Positions 1 through 8,027 of a DNA stretch of 64,000 nt are shown in pieces. Position 1 is the first letter of the stretch, and each line of letters opens with the position of its first letter. Origin of the DNA: Bacillota bacterium (GTDB taxonomy: Bacteria; Bacillota; Clostridia; Christensenellales; SZUA-584); the NCBI GenBank assembly GCA_023390815.1, contig JAEWCC010000048.1:1-64000 (forward strand), read 5' to 3'. A model generated the notes under the pieces. The model did no database searches. It was given only the letters and a program-made list of their open reading frames with translations, and was not told the origin of the DNA. Both the position numbers and the translations under genes were made by a program.

Positions 1-1149
1 CTGCATTCGTGGGATCAGCCCGCGTTTCTGCTCGACATATTCTTTGGGGCCATCAACCGTGTGCTGATCGGCATCGGCAGCTTCGTTGCCGGGGCGGTAA
101 ACGCCCTGTTCGGCAGCGGCAAAAGCCAGCGCAAAGGTGCGGTATTCGGTGTGCTCGCGGGCCTTGCGCTGCTGCTGCTGATCGTACCGCTGCTGATTAT
201 TGCGGATGCCAACATGGCCGCCCGAATCGGTGATTTCTTCGAGAACATTCACTTCGGCGACATCATCCTGTACGGCTTCCTGTTCCTGTTGGGCGCTTCG
301 TTGACTGCGGGTCCGATTGCCAACGCGAAGCGTGAAAACCTGACGGGCATGAAGGCAGCCCTTAAGAATCAGGGCAAGCGGCCCATCGAGAGTGTGACGA
401 CTGCCGTGGCGCTCACGATGGTCAGCATTGTGTACGTACTGTTTGCGGCGATCCAGTTCGGGTACTTCTTTCAGCCGATTGAGACGCTTGACAATGTTCT
501 GGGACTCACGAGCGCGGCATACGCGGTACGAGGGTTCGGCGAGCTGCTGTTTATCACCTGCTTAAACTTCATTCTGCTGGGGCTGGCAATGCGCTTTACG
601 GCGAAGCGCAGCGATGAAAAGCCGCAGGCTTACCTCAAAGTCCTGTATACGCTGCTCGTCGCGTTCAACTTCGTCATCCTCGCATCCTCGCACCTGCGCA
701 TGCAGATTTATGAAACGTCATTTGGCTATACCATATCCCGGTTTCTGTCGCATTCTTTCATGCTGCTGCTCGTATTGCTGAACCTCATCATGCTGGTGCG
801 CGTCTTTACGGGCAAGGTCAAGGTGATGAAGTGGTTCGCCGTTACGGCGCTGGTATACTTCTGCGTCATCACCGCGGTCAATCCGGAACATTACGTGGCG
901 CAGCGCAACATCGAGCGGTACGAAACGGAAGGTAAAATTGACACCGCCTATCTGTTCAACCTGTCGGGCGAGGCGCTCAGCGACGCGTGCGACTTCGTCG
1001 TAGCACACCCCGAAACCTATGACGCGGACGCAAAGGAAGCCGCGCAGTGGGCGCGGGAGCGCAGTGAATGGGTTAAGGGCTACGGCTGGCAGTCGCTCAA
1101 CCTCGCGGAACAGCGCGCGTACGAAAAGCTGAAAACGCTCCCCAATTAG
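1..1149 (+). CDS. DUF4173-type multi-pass membrane protein, 5' truncated by window edge
   Basis: The frame is open from base 1, so the N-terminus lies outside the window; an internal GTG at 61 is unlikely to be the true start. The visible 382 residues contain several hydrophobic segments (around visible residues 10-35, 55-80, 100-125, 155-180, 215-235, 245-270 and 280-300) joined by short basic loops. A soluble acidic and aromatic C-terminal tail ends in a Trp-rich stretch. This layout resembles the DUF4153/DUF4173 integral membrane families of Firmicutes, whose function is unknown. It stands alone on the plus strand and is followed by a 265-bp gap. Family assignment is from memory of sequence style; the membrane topology is the firmer part. 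Confidence 0.7.
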   Translation: MHSWDQPAFLLDIFFGAINRVLIGIGSFVAGAVNALFGSGKSQRKGAVFGVLAGLALLLLIVPLLIIADANMAARIGDFFENIHFGDIILYGFLFLLGASLTAGPIANAKRENLTGMKAALKNQGKRPIESVTTAVALTMVSIVYVLFAAIQFGYFFQPIETLDNVLGLTSAAYAVRGFGELLFITCLNFILLGLAMRFTAKRSDEKPQAYLKVLYTLLVAFNFVILASSHLRMQIYETSFGYTISRFLSHSFMLLLVLLNLIMLVRVFTGKVKVMKWFAVTALVYFCVITAVNPEHYVAQRNIERYETEGKIDTAYLFNLSGEALSDACDFVVAHPETYDADAKEAAQWARERSEWVKGYGWQSLNLAEQRAYEKLKTLPN

Positions 1150-1319
1150 ACCGGGCATTCCCGGAGCGCAGGAAGGAGGAGCATCTTCCGCCTCTTGTCA
1201 ATAAAATGGCCCTCACACCGGTTATCCGGCTGGCAATGCAGTCTATATCCCGCAAAGCAGGCAAGGCGCCTACAAAACCGCTATGCGCCGCCTGCGATAA
1301 GGGACAGATTGCATACGCG

Positions 1320-1343
1320 AGCCGGATTTCCGGTTTTTATTTC
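1320..1343 (+). terminator. Candidate weak rho-independent terminator
   Basis: A 6-bp hairpin including one G-U pair (AGCCGG / CCGGTT, loop ATTT) is followed by a broken T-rich run. It lies 170 bp after the DUF4173 stop, so the link to that gene is uncertain. The rest of 1150-1414 shows nothing recognisable. Confidence 0.3.
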
Positions 1344-1414
1344 AGGGTTGACTTTCAACGATGTTGCGCATATACTTAATCAGTAATTTACTAAATGACT
1401 AAGAGGAAAGCGAT

Positions 1415-1894
1415 ATGAAGATACCTGTAACTTTAAAGCACAAGCCGGTGATCGTATCAGAAGATTACGCGAATATCGACGGACGGTACGCACACCAGTC
1501 GGATACACAAGGGTTGTCACTGGGCCTTGCGCAGTGGAACGACCGCGGGCGCGTCGATATCTCCGCCAAGGTATGGCGATATACGGGGGAGAAGTGGTCC
1601 AGACAGTCGGAGGAGCTGCCGCTCCACCGCGTGGTCGATCTCGCGATCCTGGTCTGCCGTTCGCTGAAGTATTTTCGCGAAGCATACCGGACCCCCGGTC
1701 TCTACGATCCGGAGCACCCGCAGATCGACCGCATCGGGCTGCAGGGCGACGCCATGACGGTGTCGGTATGCACGGACAACCCCATGATTGATCAGGATAT
1801 TCAGTTGTTCTATGAGGCGCTCGGCAAGGATGATGAGCTGATCGGGGAACGACTTGCGACTTTGTCGCGGCTATTAAAACAGATGGGATATTAG
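1415..1894 (+). CDS. DUF6530 family protein
   Basis: A 159-residue soluble protein without signal peptide or membrane segment. The ATG is preceded by AAGAGGAAAG at a good distance. It contains the LGLAQWNDRG and a Tyr/Asp-rich C-terminal part seen in the DUF6530 family, which has no assigned function. It is followed after one base by the GIY-YIG-like gene, so the two are almost certainly cotranscribed. Identification is by recall of the family's look and is moderately secure; no catalytic motif is obvious. Confidence 0.65.
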   Translation: MKIPVTLKHKPVIVSEDYANIDGRYAHQSDTQGLSLGLAQWNDRGRVDISAKVWRYTGEKWSRQSEELPLHRVVDLAILVCRSLKYFREAYRTPGLYDPEHPQIDRIGLQGDAMTVSVCTDNPMIDQDIQLFYEALGKDDELIGERLATLSRLLKQMGY

Positions 1895-1895
1895 T

Positions 1896-2240
1896 ATGGA
1901 TAAACAACAAAGGAGGCAAATCGCCTCCGACTACAAGAAAAGGATGCAGCAAGGCGGCGTGTACGCGATACGCTGCACGCAGAATGGGAAAAGCCTGCTG
2001 CTGAGTACTGCCGATATGGTAGGAAGTCTTAACCGGTATGATTTCTCGCAAATGACAGGTGGCTGCCTTCACCCCAAGATGCGGGATGACTGGGCGAAGT
2101 TCGGTGCCGCCGCGTTTGTATTTGAAATCGTCGAAACGCTTACCCAGCAGGAAACACAGACAGACGCCGATTTCCATAAGGAGATTGGGGAACTGCTCGA
2201 CATGCTGACGTCACAAATCAGCCCCGAAGCGCTGTACTGA
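1896..2240 (+). CDS. Small GIY-YIG nuclease-like protein
   Basis: A 114-residue protein. Residues 20-30 read GGVYAIRCTQN, matching the first strand of GIY-YIG folds (GVY in place of GIY, YAI near the YIG position). The HPKMRDDW segment near residue 59 and the acidic strand FEIVE at 76-80 also recur in the short stand-alone Firmicutes GIY-YIG proteins. Many of these lack proven nuclease activity, and the catalytic Arg and Glu cannot be assigned with certainty here. The start lies 1 bp after the DUF6530 stop and is preceded by little Shine-Dalgarno sequence, which suggests translational coupling. Confidence 0.7.
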   Translation: MDKQQRRQIASDYKKRMQQGGVYAIRCTQNGKSLLLSTADMVGSLNRYDFSQMTGGCLHPKMRDDWAKFGAAAFVFEIVETLTQQETQTDADFHKEIGELLDMLTSQISPEALY

Positions 2241-2252
2241 TCAGCGCTTTTT
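2227..2252 (+). terminator. Rho-independent terminator overlapping two convergent stop codons
   Basis: A 7-bp stem (AAGCGCT / AGCGCTT) with a 9-nt loop is followed by TTTTTG. The hairpin spans the last codons of the GIY-YIG-like gene and of the convergent DUF6485 gene, whose stop codons abut at 2240/2241. The T-run orientation serves the plus-strand pair. Confidence 0.55.
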
Positions 2253-2435
2253 GTTTGCGTCCCGGTAGAGCGCGTCGATGGAACGGTCGTAAGACGCTTC
2301 CCCTTGTTTGGAAAAAAGGCAGCCGGGTACTTCTCCCATGCGGCGGTGATATGCGATGCATTCGCAGCATTTACCGTGGCGGCTGCAGCCGGAATACGTA
2401 CAGGTGCAGATTTGTTTGTTATCACAGGCGGCCAT
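2241..2435 (-). CDS. DUF6485 family Cys-rich small protein
   Basis: A 64-residue protein on the minus strand. The ATG at 2435 is chosen because a purine-rich TGGAGAGA site precedes it; longer extensions upstream have no homology-like character. Eight cysteines lie in the first half in the order CxCxYxxCxRHGxCCxC, then PGC, a likely metal- or cluster-binding arrangement. The remainder is charged (KQGEASYDRS ... RDANKKR). The pattern fits the DUF6485 family of anaerobic Firmicutes, whose function is unknown. It converges on the GIY-YIG-like gene with no gap. Confidence 0.75.
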   Translation of the reverse strand: MAACDNKQICTCTYSGCSRHGKCCECIAYHRRMGEVPGCLFSKQGEASYDRSIDALYRDANKKR

Positions 2436-2564
2436 AAATCTCTCCACTTTTTGATATAATAACAGATTGTTAATTTTGATTATATGGGTTGAAAACGGCG
2501 TTGGCAATACAGGAAATGGCATGTGAATGTAGAAATATATGATAAACCAAGCGGAGGTGAGCGT

Positions 2565-3119
2565 ATGACCAACGAAATCGCCAGCTTGATCGCGGACCTC
2601 AACGTAAAGGACGATACCGTCCGAAAATCCGCGCTGGACAGGCTGATGGCGCTGACGGAAACTCAGGTGGATTGGATATACGATCACCTGGAGACGCTAT
2701 GCGCCAAGTTTAAATCGGATAATTCGTATCAGCGCAATATCGGCGCGATGCTGATCGCGAACCTTGCCAAGAGCGACGCGCAGCAAAAGCTGGACGGCGT
2801 GCTTGACCGTTATGTTGCGCAGATGAACGACGAAAAGTTTATCACCGCGCGGATTACGCTGCAGCACGCGTGGCGTTTCGGTATCGCCGGGGAGACGTTT
2901 GCAGAACGCATTGCACAAGGGCTTGTGGAGGCATTAAAAAGCAACCGGCATCTTAGGACGCACGGTAATCTGATCCGCCTGGACGCAATAACGAGCCTGT
3001 GCGAAATCCTAAAAGCCTGGCCGAAAGCGGCGGATATCGATGCCGCCCGCACGGCGATTACGGATAGCTGCGATGCGAAGGAAGCCATGAAGCTGCTGCC
3101 GCTGCTGGACGTATCCTGA
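2565..3119 (+). CDS. HEAT-repeat-like helical protein
   Basis: A 184-residue soluble, helix-rich protein. An upstream in-frame ATG at 2523 exists, but the one at 2565 has the better ribosome site (GCGGAGGTGAGC), so it is preferred. Amphipathic helices are regularly spaced (DDTVRKSALDRLMAL; NIGAMLIANLAK; ITARITLQHAWR), as expected for HEAT/armadillo-type scaffolds. No catalytic motif is visible. It stands as a single gene between the minus-strand DUF6485 gene and the TIM-barrel gene. The partner or substrate cannot be inferred. Confidence 0.6.
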   Translation: MTNEIASLIADLNVKDDTVRKSALDRLMALTETQVDWIYDHLETLCAKFKSDNSYQRNIGAMLIANLAKSDAQQKLDGVLDRYVAQMNDEKFITARITLQHAWRFGIAGETFAERIAQGLVEALKSNRHLRTHGNLIRLDAITSLCEILKAWPKAADIDAARTAITDSCDAKEAMKLLPLLDVS

Positions 3120-3265
3120 ACGAGAGGCGAGAGGATATATGCATCAATGAATGTAATATCTCATCAGGCTTCCCGCGGAGTTTATGCCTCCTGACATTGG
3201 GGAAAACTACCATAGATAGGAACTCATATAGCGTAAGCGCTGCATGGGCATTAAAGGAGGAAGCG

Positions 3266-3931
3266 ATGGCAAAGTTCATTCCGGATATAGAAGGAACCCT
3301 GCGCAAGCACATGGTTCGTGTGCCGGAGCTGATTGAAGAAGTCAGCGGCATCCGCATATTTGGCAAGCTCATTAAATCGCTCGTGTTCACGACCGACGTG
3401 GCGATGATACGCAACTGCAACGCGAATGCGGTCATTGCCGTATACCCGTTCACGCCGCAGCCCATCATCACGCACGCGCTGATCATGGCGTCGGACAATC
3501 CGGTGTTCTGCGGCGTCGGCGGCGGTACGACGACCGGCAAGCGCGTGGTGAACCTCGCGATGGACGCGGAATATCAGGGCGCAATCGGCGTGGTCGTCAA
3601 TGCGCCCACCACCAACGACATCATCAGCCGGTTAAGGGAACGTATCGATATTCCCGTCGTGGTCACCGTCGCGTCCGAGGATACCGATGTGGAAGCGCGT
3701 ATTCAGGCCGGCGCGTCGATTCTCAACGTATCCTGCGCTGCACGTACGCCCGAAGTCGTGCGCTGTATCCGCAAAAAGCTGCCGGAGGTTCCTATCATTG
3801 CGACAGGCGGACCCACACAGGAGAGCATCCGGGACACGATCGAAGCGGGCGCAAACGCCATTACGTACACGCCGCCCACCTCCGCGGAGATATTCCGCGT
3901 GCTCATGGAAAAGTATCGCGGCGAAGCATAG
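3266..3931 (+). CDS. TIM-barrel family protein (often annotated 'hydrolase')
   Basis: A 221-residue protein starting at an ATG preceded by AAAGGAGGAAG; the longer in-frame extension from 3197 lacks such a site. Alternating beta strands and helices end in IPVVVTVASEDTD, PIIATGGPTQESI and ANAITYTPPTSAE. This is the pattern of the C-terminal half of phosphate-binding (beta/alpha)8 barrels such as NanE, ThiE or KDPG-aldolase-like enzymes. A Gly-rich loop (GVGGGTTTGKR) near residue 85 may bind phosphate. Substrate and reaction are unknown, and the common database label 'hydrolase' is not supported by any motif I can see. Monocistronic. Confidence 0.65.
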   Translation: MAKFIPDIEGTLRKHMVRVPELIEEVSGIRIFGKLIKSLVFTTDVAMIRNCNANAVIAVYPFTPQPIITHALIMASDNPVFCGVGGGTTTGKRVVNLAMDAEYQGAIGVVVNAPTTNDIISRLRERIDIPVVVTVASEDTDVEARIQAGASILNVSCAARTPEVVRCIRKKLPEVPIIATGGPTQESIRDTIEAGANAITYTPPTSAEIFRVLMEKYRGEA

Positions 3932-3958
3932 TGACGCTATATTCACGTAATCATGGTC

Positions 3959-3987
3959 TTGGAAAAGGACGGGTCATGCGGTATAAT
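3959..3987 (+). promoter_or_regulatory. Sigma-A-type promoter for the NlpC/P60 gene
   Basis: TTGGAA (3959-3964) and TATAAT (3982-3987) are 17 bp apart and lie 64 bp before the start of the wall hydrolase gene. Confidence 0.6.
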
Positions 3988-4051
3988 GTGATGCATTGAT
4001 TACAGTCCTGTTAAGAAACAATGACACCATCCGTGAATATATGAGGTACGT

Positions 4052-5419
4052 ATGAGAAAAACACTGCAGCCAATCATCCGGCGCATTCGGGAGGCCGGAT
4101 ACAGATTTACCGCAGTGATCAAACGCGCGCTGCGCCGCCGCCGTCCGGCTTCCAGACAGGCGGTTACAGCGCGAATCGGTACGCATGTTTCCTTAGAAAG
4201 GCACGAAAAAAGTGCCCCGAAGTCCCTCAATTCCGTTTTCAGAAGGCTCATGAAGCCTTTCGGCAAGCGCAGCGTAAGGATCTTTGCGGCGGCCGGCGCT
4301 GTTGTGGTGATTGCAGCCGTCGTACTGACGGTGATGCTTTCCGGTGCGGCGGCAGCCAACGCGGAGCGGACAGGCGGCGCAGTAGCGGACGGCTCAGGGG
4401 TGAACAGCCCGCAGCCAACCGGCTCGTCAACCCCGCTATCCACCGCCACACCCGCGCCGACGGATGTCCCCGCGTCTGTACCGACACCGTCCCCTGAAGT
4501 GGGACTCACGCCCGGGTGTCATGATCCGCGCGTGATCGAGGTGCAGGAGCAGCTCATGGAGCTTGGTTACATGGGCGAGGATGAGCCCACGGACTATTAC
4601 GGCCCCGGTACGGAATATGCATTGCAGCTGTTCCAGCGCAAGCATTCCTTGCAGGTGGACGGTATTTTAGGCGAGAAGACGCTCACCGCGCTTTTTTCGG
4701 GAGACGCGAAGCCGTATTCTGTGCTGCTCGGGGATAAGGGGACCGACGTCGAGAATATTCAGGAGCGCCTCAAGGAGCTTCGGTATTTTTCCGGCGAAGT
4801 GACGGGGAAGTTTGGCGACCGTACCGAAACGGCGGTAAAAAGCTTTCAAAAGCGCAACGGCCTTTCGCCTGACGGCCACGTCGGAGAGATGACGCTCGAA
4901 GCGCTGTACTCCGAGGATGCGAAGTCCGCAAGCACAGGCGGCAGCAGTCACAGCGGCAGCGGTGGAAACAGTCACAGCGGCAGCGGCGGGAACAGCAGCG
5001 GCGGTAGTAATCATGGCGGCGGTTCCACCATTGCCGACTGGGAACCCGACGCAGCCAAGGTGGAGGCGCTGATTGAAGTGGCACAGTCGATGCTCGGCAA
5101 GAAGTACGTCAAGGGAGGGAAGGGGCCGAACACGTTTGACTGCTCCGGCCTGGTGTACTACTGCCTCAACCAATCGGGCTACAGCATCGGGTATAAGACC
5201 TCCGCCGGATGGGGGAACTGCAGCCTGCCCAAGGTCACGAGCCTGTCCGATATACGCCGCGGCGACATCCTCTGCTTTAAAGGACATGTGGGCATCTACA
5301 TCGGCAACGGACAGATGATCGACGCGTCTTCCACACAGGGTAAAGTGCGCATCGGCACCACCGTGCTCTCATCCTCTTACTGGAAAAGACACTTCATCTG
5401 TGCGAGGCGGTTGTTCTAG
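4052..5419 (+). CDS. Membrane-anchored cell-wall hydrolase: two peptidoglycan-binding domains plus NlpC/P60
   Basis: A 455-residue protein. Residues 1-75 are strongly basic and cytoplasmic, followed by one membrane segment at about 77-99. A Pro/Thr/Ser-rich spacer runs to about 155. Two PG_binding_1 domains follow (about 159-215 and 226-286, each ending in a VDGILGEKT- or PDGHVGEMT-like signature), then a Gly/Ser/His-rich low-complexity linker at 292-325 and an NlpC/P60 domain from 335 to the end. Cys364 in FDCSGL and His412 in GHVGIYIG form the expected Cys/His catalytic pair of a gamma-D-glutamyl endopeptidase. It probably cuts stem peptides outside the membrane during wall turnover. The promoter at 3959 and the terminator at 5448 make it a single-gene unit. 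Confidence 0.9.
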   Translation: MRKTLQPIIRRIREAGYRFTAVIKRALRRRRPASRQAVTARIGTHVSLERHEKSAPKSLNSVFRRLMKPFGKRSVRIFAAAGAVVVIAAVVLTVMLSGAAAANAERTGGAVADGSGVNSPQPTGSSTPLSTATPAPTDVPASVPTPSPEVGLTPGCHDPRVIEVQEQLMELGYMGEDEPTDYYGPGTEYALQLFQRKHSLQVDGILGEKTLTALFSGDAKPYSVLLGDKGTDVENIQERLKELRYFSGEVTGKFGDRTETAVKSFQKRNGLSPDGHVGEMTLEALYSEDAKSASTGGSSHSGSGGNSHSGSGGNSSGGSNHGGGSTIADWEPDAAKVEALIEVAQSMLGKKYVKGGKGPNTFDCSGLVYYCLNQSGYSIGYKTSAGWGNCSLPKVTSLSDIRRGDILCFKGHVGIYIGNGQMIDASSTQGKVRIGTTVLSSSYWKRHFICARRLF

Positions 5420-5447
5420 AATAAAGCGCAGGAAAGAGAAATTGATG

Positions 5448-5475
5448 GGCGGGATCATCCCGCCTTTCCTTTTAT
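5448..5475 (+). terminator. Rho-independent terminator of the NlpC/P60 gene
   Basis: A 7-bp GC-rich stem (GGCGGGA / TCCCGCC, loop TCA) is followed by TTTCCTTTTAT. Confidence 0.75.
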
Positions 5476-5504
5476 ATAAAAGAAAGGCCGCAAAGCGCGG
5501 CCTT
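5470..5504 (-). terminator. Rho-independent terminator of the minus-strand lipoprotein gene
   Basis: An 8-bp stem AAGGCCGC / GCGGCCTT (5484-5491 with 5497-5504) is followed on the minus strand by a T-rich tract. It serves the lipoprotein gene ending at 5528. Confidence 0.7.
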
Positions 5505-5527
5505 CGTTGGTTTTCCGGTATGATTTA

Positions 5528-5986
5528 TTATGCGATTTTGAATTCTGCGATCGCGAAAGTGTTTCCGTTTTGCGCGTACAGCGGCTTGACGATACGGTAG
5601 TGCCCGGCAGGCAGATCTCCGTAGAATGTCTTCAACGGGAATTCCATATCGCTGCCTTCGCCAGCGGGCAGTATAAAGGCAATCTCTTCCCACGCGGCGC
5701 CTTCCACCGTCGGGACAACATACCAAACGCCGTTCACTTCAACGTCCAGATGTGGCTCCATCCCGAACGAATACTCAGTATCGGAGCTGTTCGCGAAATG
5801 TATGTTCAGCGTATCGGTGCCCGTTGCGACGGTTGCATCCTCCAGTTCCATAGTCACTTCTTTGCTTTGATCCGCGGCGTTATAAGGCGATTTTTCTAGA
5901 TCGCTTACGTCGATGCCGTTTGCCCCGCACGCTGCCAGCAGCGCTGCGGATACGATGAGCGACAGTGTCATCATCAACTTTTTCAT
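5528..5986 (-). CDS. Lipoprotein with bacterial Ig-like (Big_14-type) domain
   Basis: A 152-residue protein. A 19-residue signal sequence ends in a lipobox (LLAAC), with lipidation expected at Cys20, so the protein should be anchored on the outer face of the membrane. After an acidic linker, a compact beta-rich domain (about 45-150) has the YSFG...P.LDVEVNGVWY ... GHYRIVKPL pattern of the single Ig-like domain found in many clostridial lipoproteins. A strong Shine-Dalgarno (GGAGGTTTT on the minus strand) precedes the ATG. It is transcribed away from htrA. The ligand is unknown. Confidence 0.8.
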   Translation of the reverse strand: MKKLMMTLSLIVSAALLAACGANGIDVSDLEKSPYNAADQSKEVTMELEDATVATGTDTLNIHFANSSDTEYSFGMEPHLDVEVNGVWYVVPTVEGAAWEEIAFILPAGEGSDMEFPLKTFYGDLPAGHYRIVKPLYAQNGNTFAIAEFKIA

Positions 5987-6154
5987 TGTAAAACCTCCTG
6001 TTGTTTGCTTTTTTGACGCTTTTATCGGATAAAAAGTTCCGCGTCACAAAATAACTACAAATATTTCAAAAACGGTTCACGGCTTCGTTATATTCGCTTC
6101 ATATTAACGGGCTATATTCAGGGTAACCAGAAGATGAACGAAAGAAGGGAAACC

Positions 6155-7393
6155 ATGATGGAGACATATGAAGGATTTGAACAGAGGCAGCAGCCCGAGC
6201 CGCGCAAAACCCGCCGGGGACGCGGCATTGCAATGGTGCTCGTAGGCGCGCTTGTCGGTTCGGTGATCGGCGGAGGCGGCGTGGCGTTGTATTTGAATGG
6301 CAGCCAGGGTGTCAGCGCAGCGCAGCAGGCGTACATTGATCAAGCCGTATCGGATGCGGCGGACGGACTGGCATCCAACGCGAACTCGATGTCCGCAGCG
6401 GGCGACGGCGGCACGGTCGACGACACGGTATACAACGAAGTCAATCTGGTCACAACGGATTACTCGGCAACCGTGCAGAACGTCGCAAAATCAGTCTCCG
6501 CTTCAGTCGTGGGCATCGCGACAAGCCAGGGGACTGGCACGGGCGTCATCGTGAGCAGCGACGGGCTCATCGTTACGAACGAACACGTAATCGCAATCAA
6601 CGATGAGACGCAGATGTTCCGGCCAAACTTCGGCAGTCAGACACAGACGGATACTACGATTACGGTTACGCTGGTGGATGGTACGCAGTATACGGCGCAG
6701 GTGCTCTTTTCCGACGAGGCGATGGATCTTGCCGTGATCAAGATCGACGCAAAAGACTTAAAGCCAGCGAAGCTGGGGAACTCGGACGGCGTATCCGTCG
6801 GGGAGATCACCATCGCGATCGGCAACCCGCTGGGCCTGGAGCAAACCGTGACCTCGGGCATCGTGAGCGCGCTTAAAGTCAGCGCAGCAATCAGCAACAC
6901 GCAGGTCGCGGAAGAACTGATCCAGACCGACGCCGCAATCAACCCGGGCAACAGCGGCGGCGCGCTGCTCAACGCGGCGGGAGAAGTAATCGGTATCAAC
7001 AGCTATAAGCTCTCGAACGGCGAAGGCATCGGCTTTGCAATCCCGATCAATGCGGCCAAGCCTATTCTCGATCAGATTATTTCGACGGGTGAGTTTAAGC
7101 AGGTGAAGCTGGGCATGTCGCTGGTCGACAAGGAGCTGCTGAGCTATACCAATTACGACATCTCGCTCGAGAGCGGCGTGTACGTGTACGATGTCGACTC
7201 GGCCTCGAACGCGGCGGCGCAGGGGCTGAAAAAAGGTGACGTGATTACGGCGATTGACGGCGCAGAGGTCAATTCAATCCTTGAAATCAAGGAGCAGATA
7301 TATGCGCACCTGCCGGGAGACAGCGTGACGCTGACCGTACAACGCAGCAGCGATACGGTAGACATCAAGGTCGTACTCGGCGAAGCGAAGTAG
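6155..7393 (+). CDS. HtrA/DegP-like membrane-anchored S1C serine protease with PDZ domain
   Basis: A 412-residue protein from ATG 6155 (6158 and 6134 are also possible; AAGAAGGGA fits 6155/6158 best). A basic cytoplasmic tail precedes one membrane segment (about residues 25-47), then an extracytoplasmic linker. The trypsin-like domain has all three catalytic residues: His in TNEHVI (about 144), Asp in MDLAVIK (about 191) and Ser in PGNSGGAL (about 267). A C-terminal PDZ domain starts near 320. This architecture is typical of Gram-positive HtrA proteins that degrade or refold damaged exported proteins. It is monocistronic with a strong terminator. Confidence 0.92.
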   Translation: MMETYEGFEQRQQPEPRKTRRGRGIAMVLVGALVGSVIGGGGVALYLNGSQGVSAAQQAYIDQAVSDAADGLASNANSMSAAGDGGTVDDTVYNEVNLVTTDYSATVQNVAKSVSASVVGIATSQGTGTGVIVSSDGLIVTNEHVIAINDETQMFRPNFGSQTQTDTTITVTLVDGTQYTAQVLFSDEAMDLAVIKIDAKDLKPAKLGNSDGVSVGEITIAIGNPLGLEQTVTSGIVSALKVSAAISNTQVAEELIQTDAAINPGNSGGALLNAAGEVIGINSYKLSNGEGIGFAIPINAAKPILDQIISTGEFKQVKLGMSLVDKELLSYTNYDISLESGVYVYDVDSASNAAAQGLKKGDVITAIDGAEVNSILEIKEQIYAHLPGDSVTLTVQRSSDTVDIKVVLGEAK

Positions 7394-7411
7394 TTTGCCA
7401 CGAGGAAGAGG

Positions 7412-7444
7412 AAAAGAGGGGAAAGCAATTTCCCTTCTTTTTTT
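7412..7444 (+). terminator. Rho-independent terminator of the htrA-like gene
   Basis: A stem of about 10-13 bp (AGAGGGGAAA / TTTCCCTTCT with one G-U pair, loop GCAA) is followed by seven T. Confidence 0.8.
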
Positions 7445-7566
7445 GCAATCAGTTTGGATGCAGGCCGTTTCATCCTTGGCGGTGATGAGATACACTTATC
7501 AGTTGGCAAGGGTGTGTGGTTCCGGGGTCGTGGAACGGCCCGGTAGACGGCTGCCCGAATTATCTG

Positions 7567-7599
7567 AAATAAAAGAGGGCCTCAGGATTTGAAGCCCTC
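7567..7599 (-). terminator. Terminator downstream of the Gly/Cys-rich gene
   Basis: A 6-bp GC stem GAGGGC / GCCCTC (7575-7580 with 7594-7599) is followed on the minus strand by TTTTATTT. It lies about 95 bp after the stop of the Gly/Cys-rich ORF. The rest of 7445-7692 shows nothing else. Confidence 0.5.
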
Positions 7600-7692
7600 C
7601 CCTTAAGTCATCATGCCCAGCATATACAAGGGTATATGTTGTTTTTGCATCTGTCATACGGCTGCCCTTCAGCTATGCCGACAAATGGGCTG

Positions 7693-7923
7693 TCAGCACT
7701 TCGGGGCGCAACCGCAGCCGCCGCCAAAACCATTGCCGCAGCAGCAGCAAAGCAGTATGATCCAGATGATGCAGCTGCATCCGCCGCCACCGAAGCCCCA
7801 GCCGCCGCCGCAACCTTCGTTGCAGCCGCCGCCAAAACCATTGCCACAGCAACAGAGCAGCAGGATGATCAGCCAGCAGCAGTTGCCACCACCAAAACCG
7901 CCGCATCCGCCATCAAATCCCAT
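7693..7923 (-). CDS. Gly/Cys-rich double-membrane-segment mini-protein
   Basis: A 76-residue protein with an excellent Shine-Dalgarno (GAGGAGG, 7-nt spacing) and a downstream terminator, which is why I regard it as real despite low complexity. It contains two copies of a module: a hydrophobic core of Trp/Ile/Leu (LIILLLCCC at about 18-26; IIWIILLCCCC at about 51-61) followed by GNGFGGGC. The N-terminus and the region between the modules are Gly/Cys-rich. It has about 17 cysteines. The form recalls the short hydrophobic Gly-rich proteins of spore-formers (YjcZ-like), but the Cys clusters differ. The reverse strand encodes Pro/Gln-rich frames that are shadows. Function unknown. Confidence 0.6.
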   Translation of the reverse strand: MGFDGGCGGFGGGNCCWLIILLLCCCGNGFGGGCNEGCGGGWGFGGGGCSCIIWIILLCCCCGNGFGGGCGCAPKC

Positions 7924-8027
7924 AATACGTCCTCCTCAAAATACAGATTATTCGGGTCTCCCTTATATAAGGCTCAATCTATACTACGCGTGAGGCGTAT
8001 ATTTGGTGCATTTGAGTACCGTAACGA

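Noticed and set aside
1195..1386. 63-codon frame between the DUF4173 and DUF6530 genes
   Set aside because: No convincing ribosome site; its end runs through a hairpin candidate and its composition is random-like.
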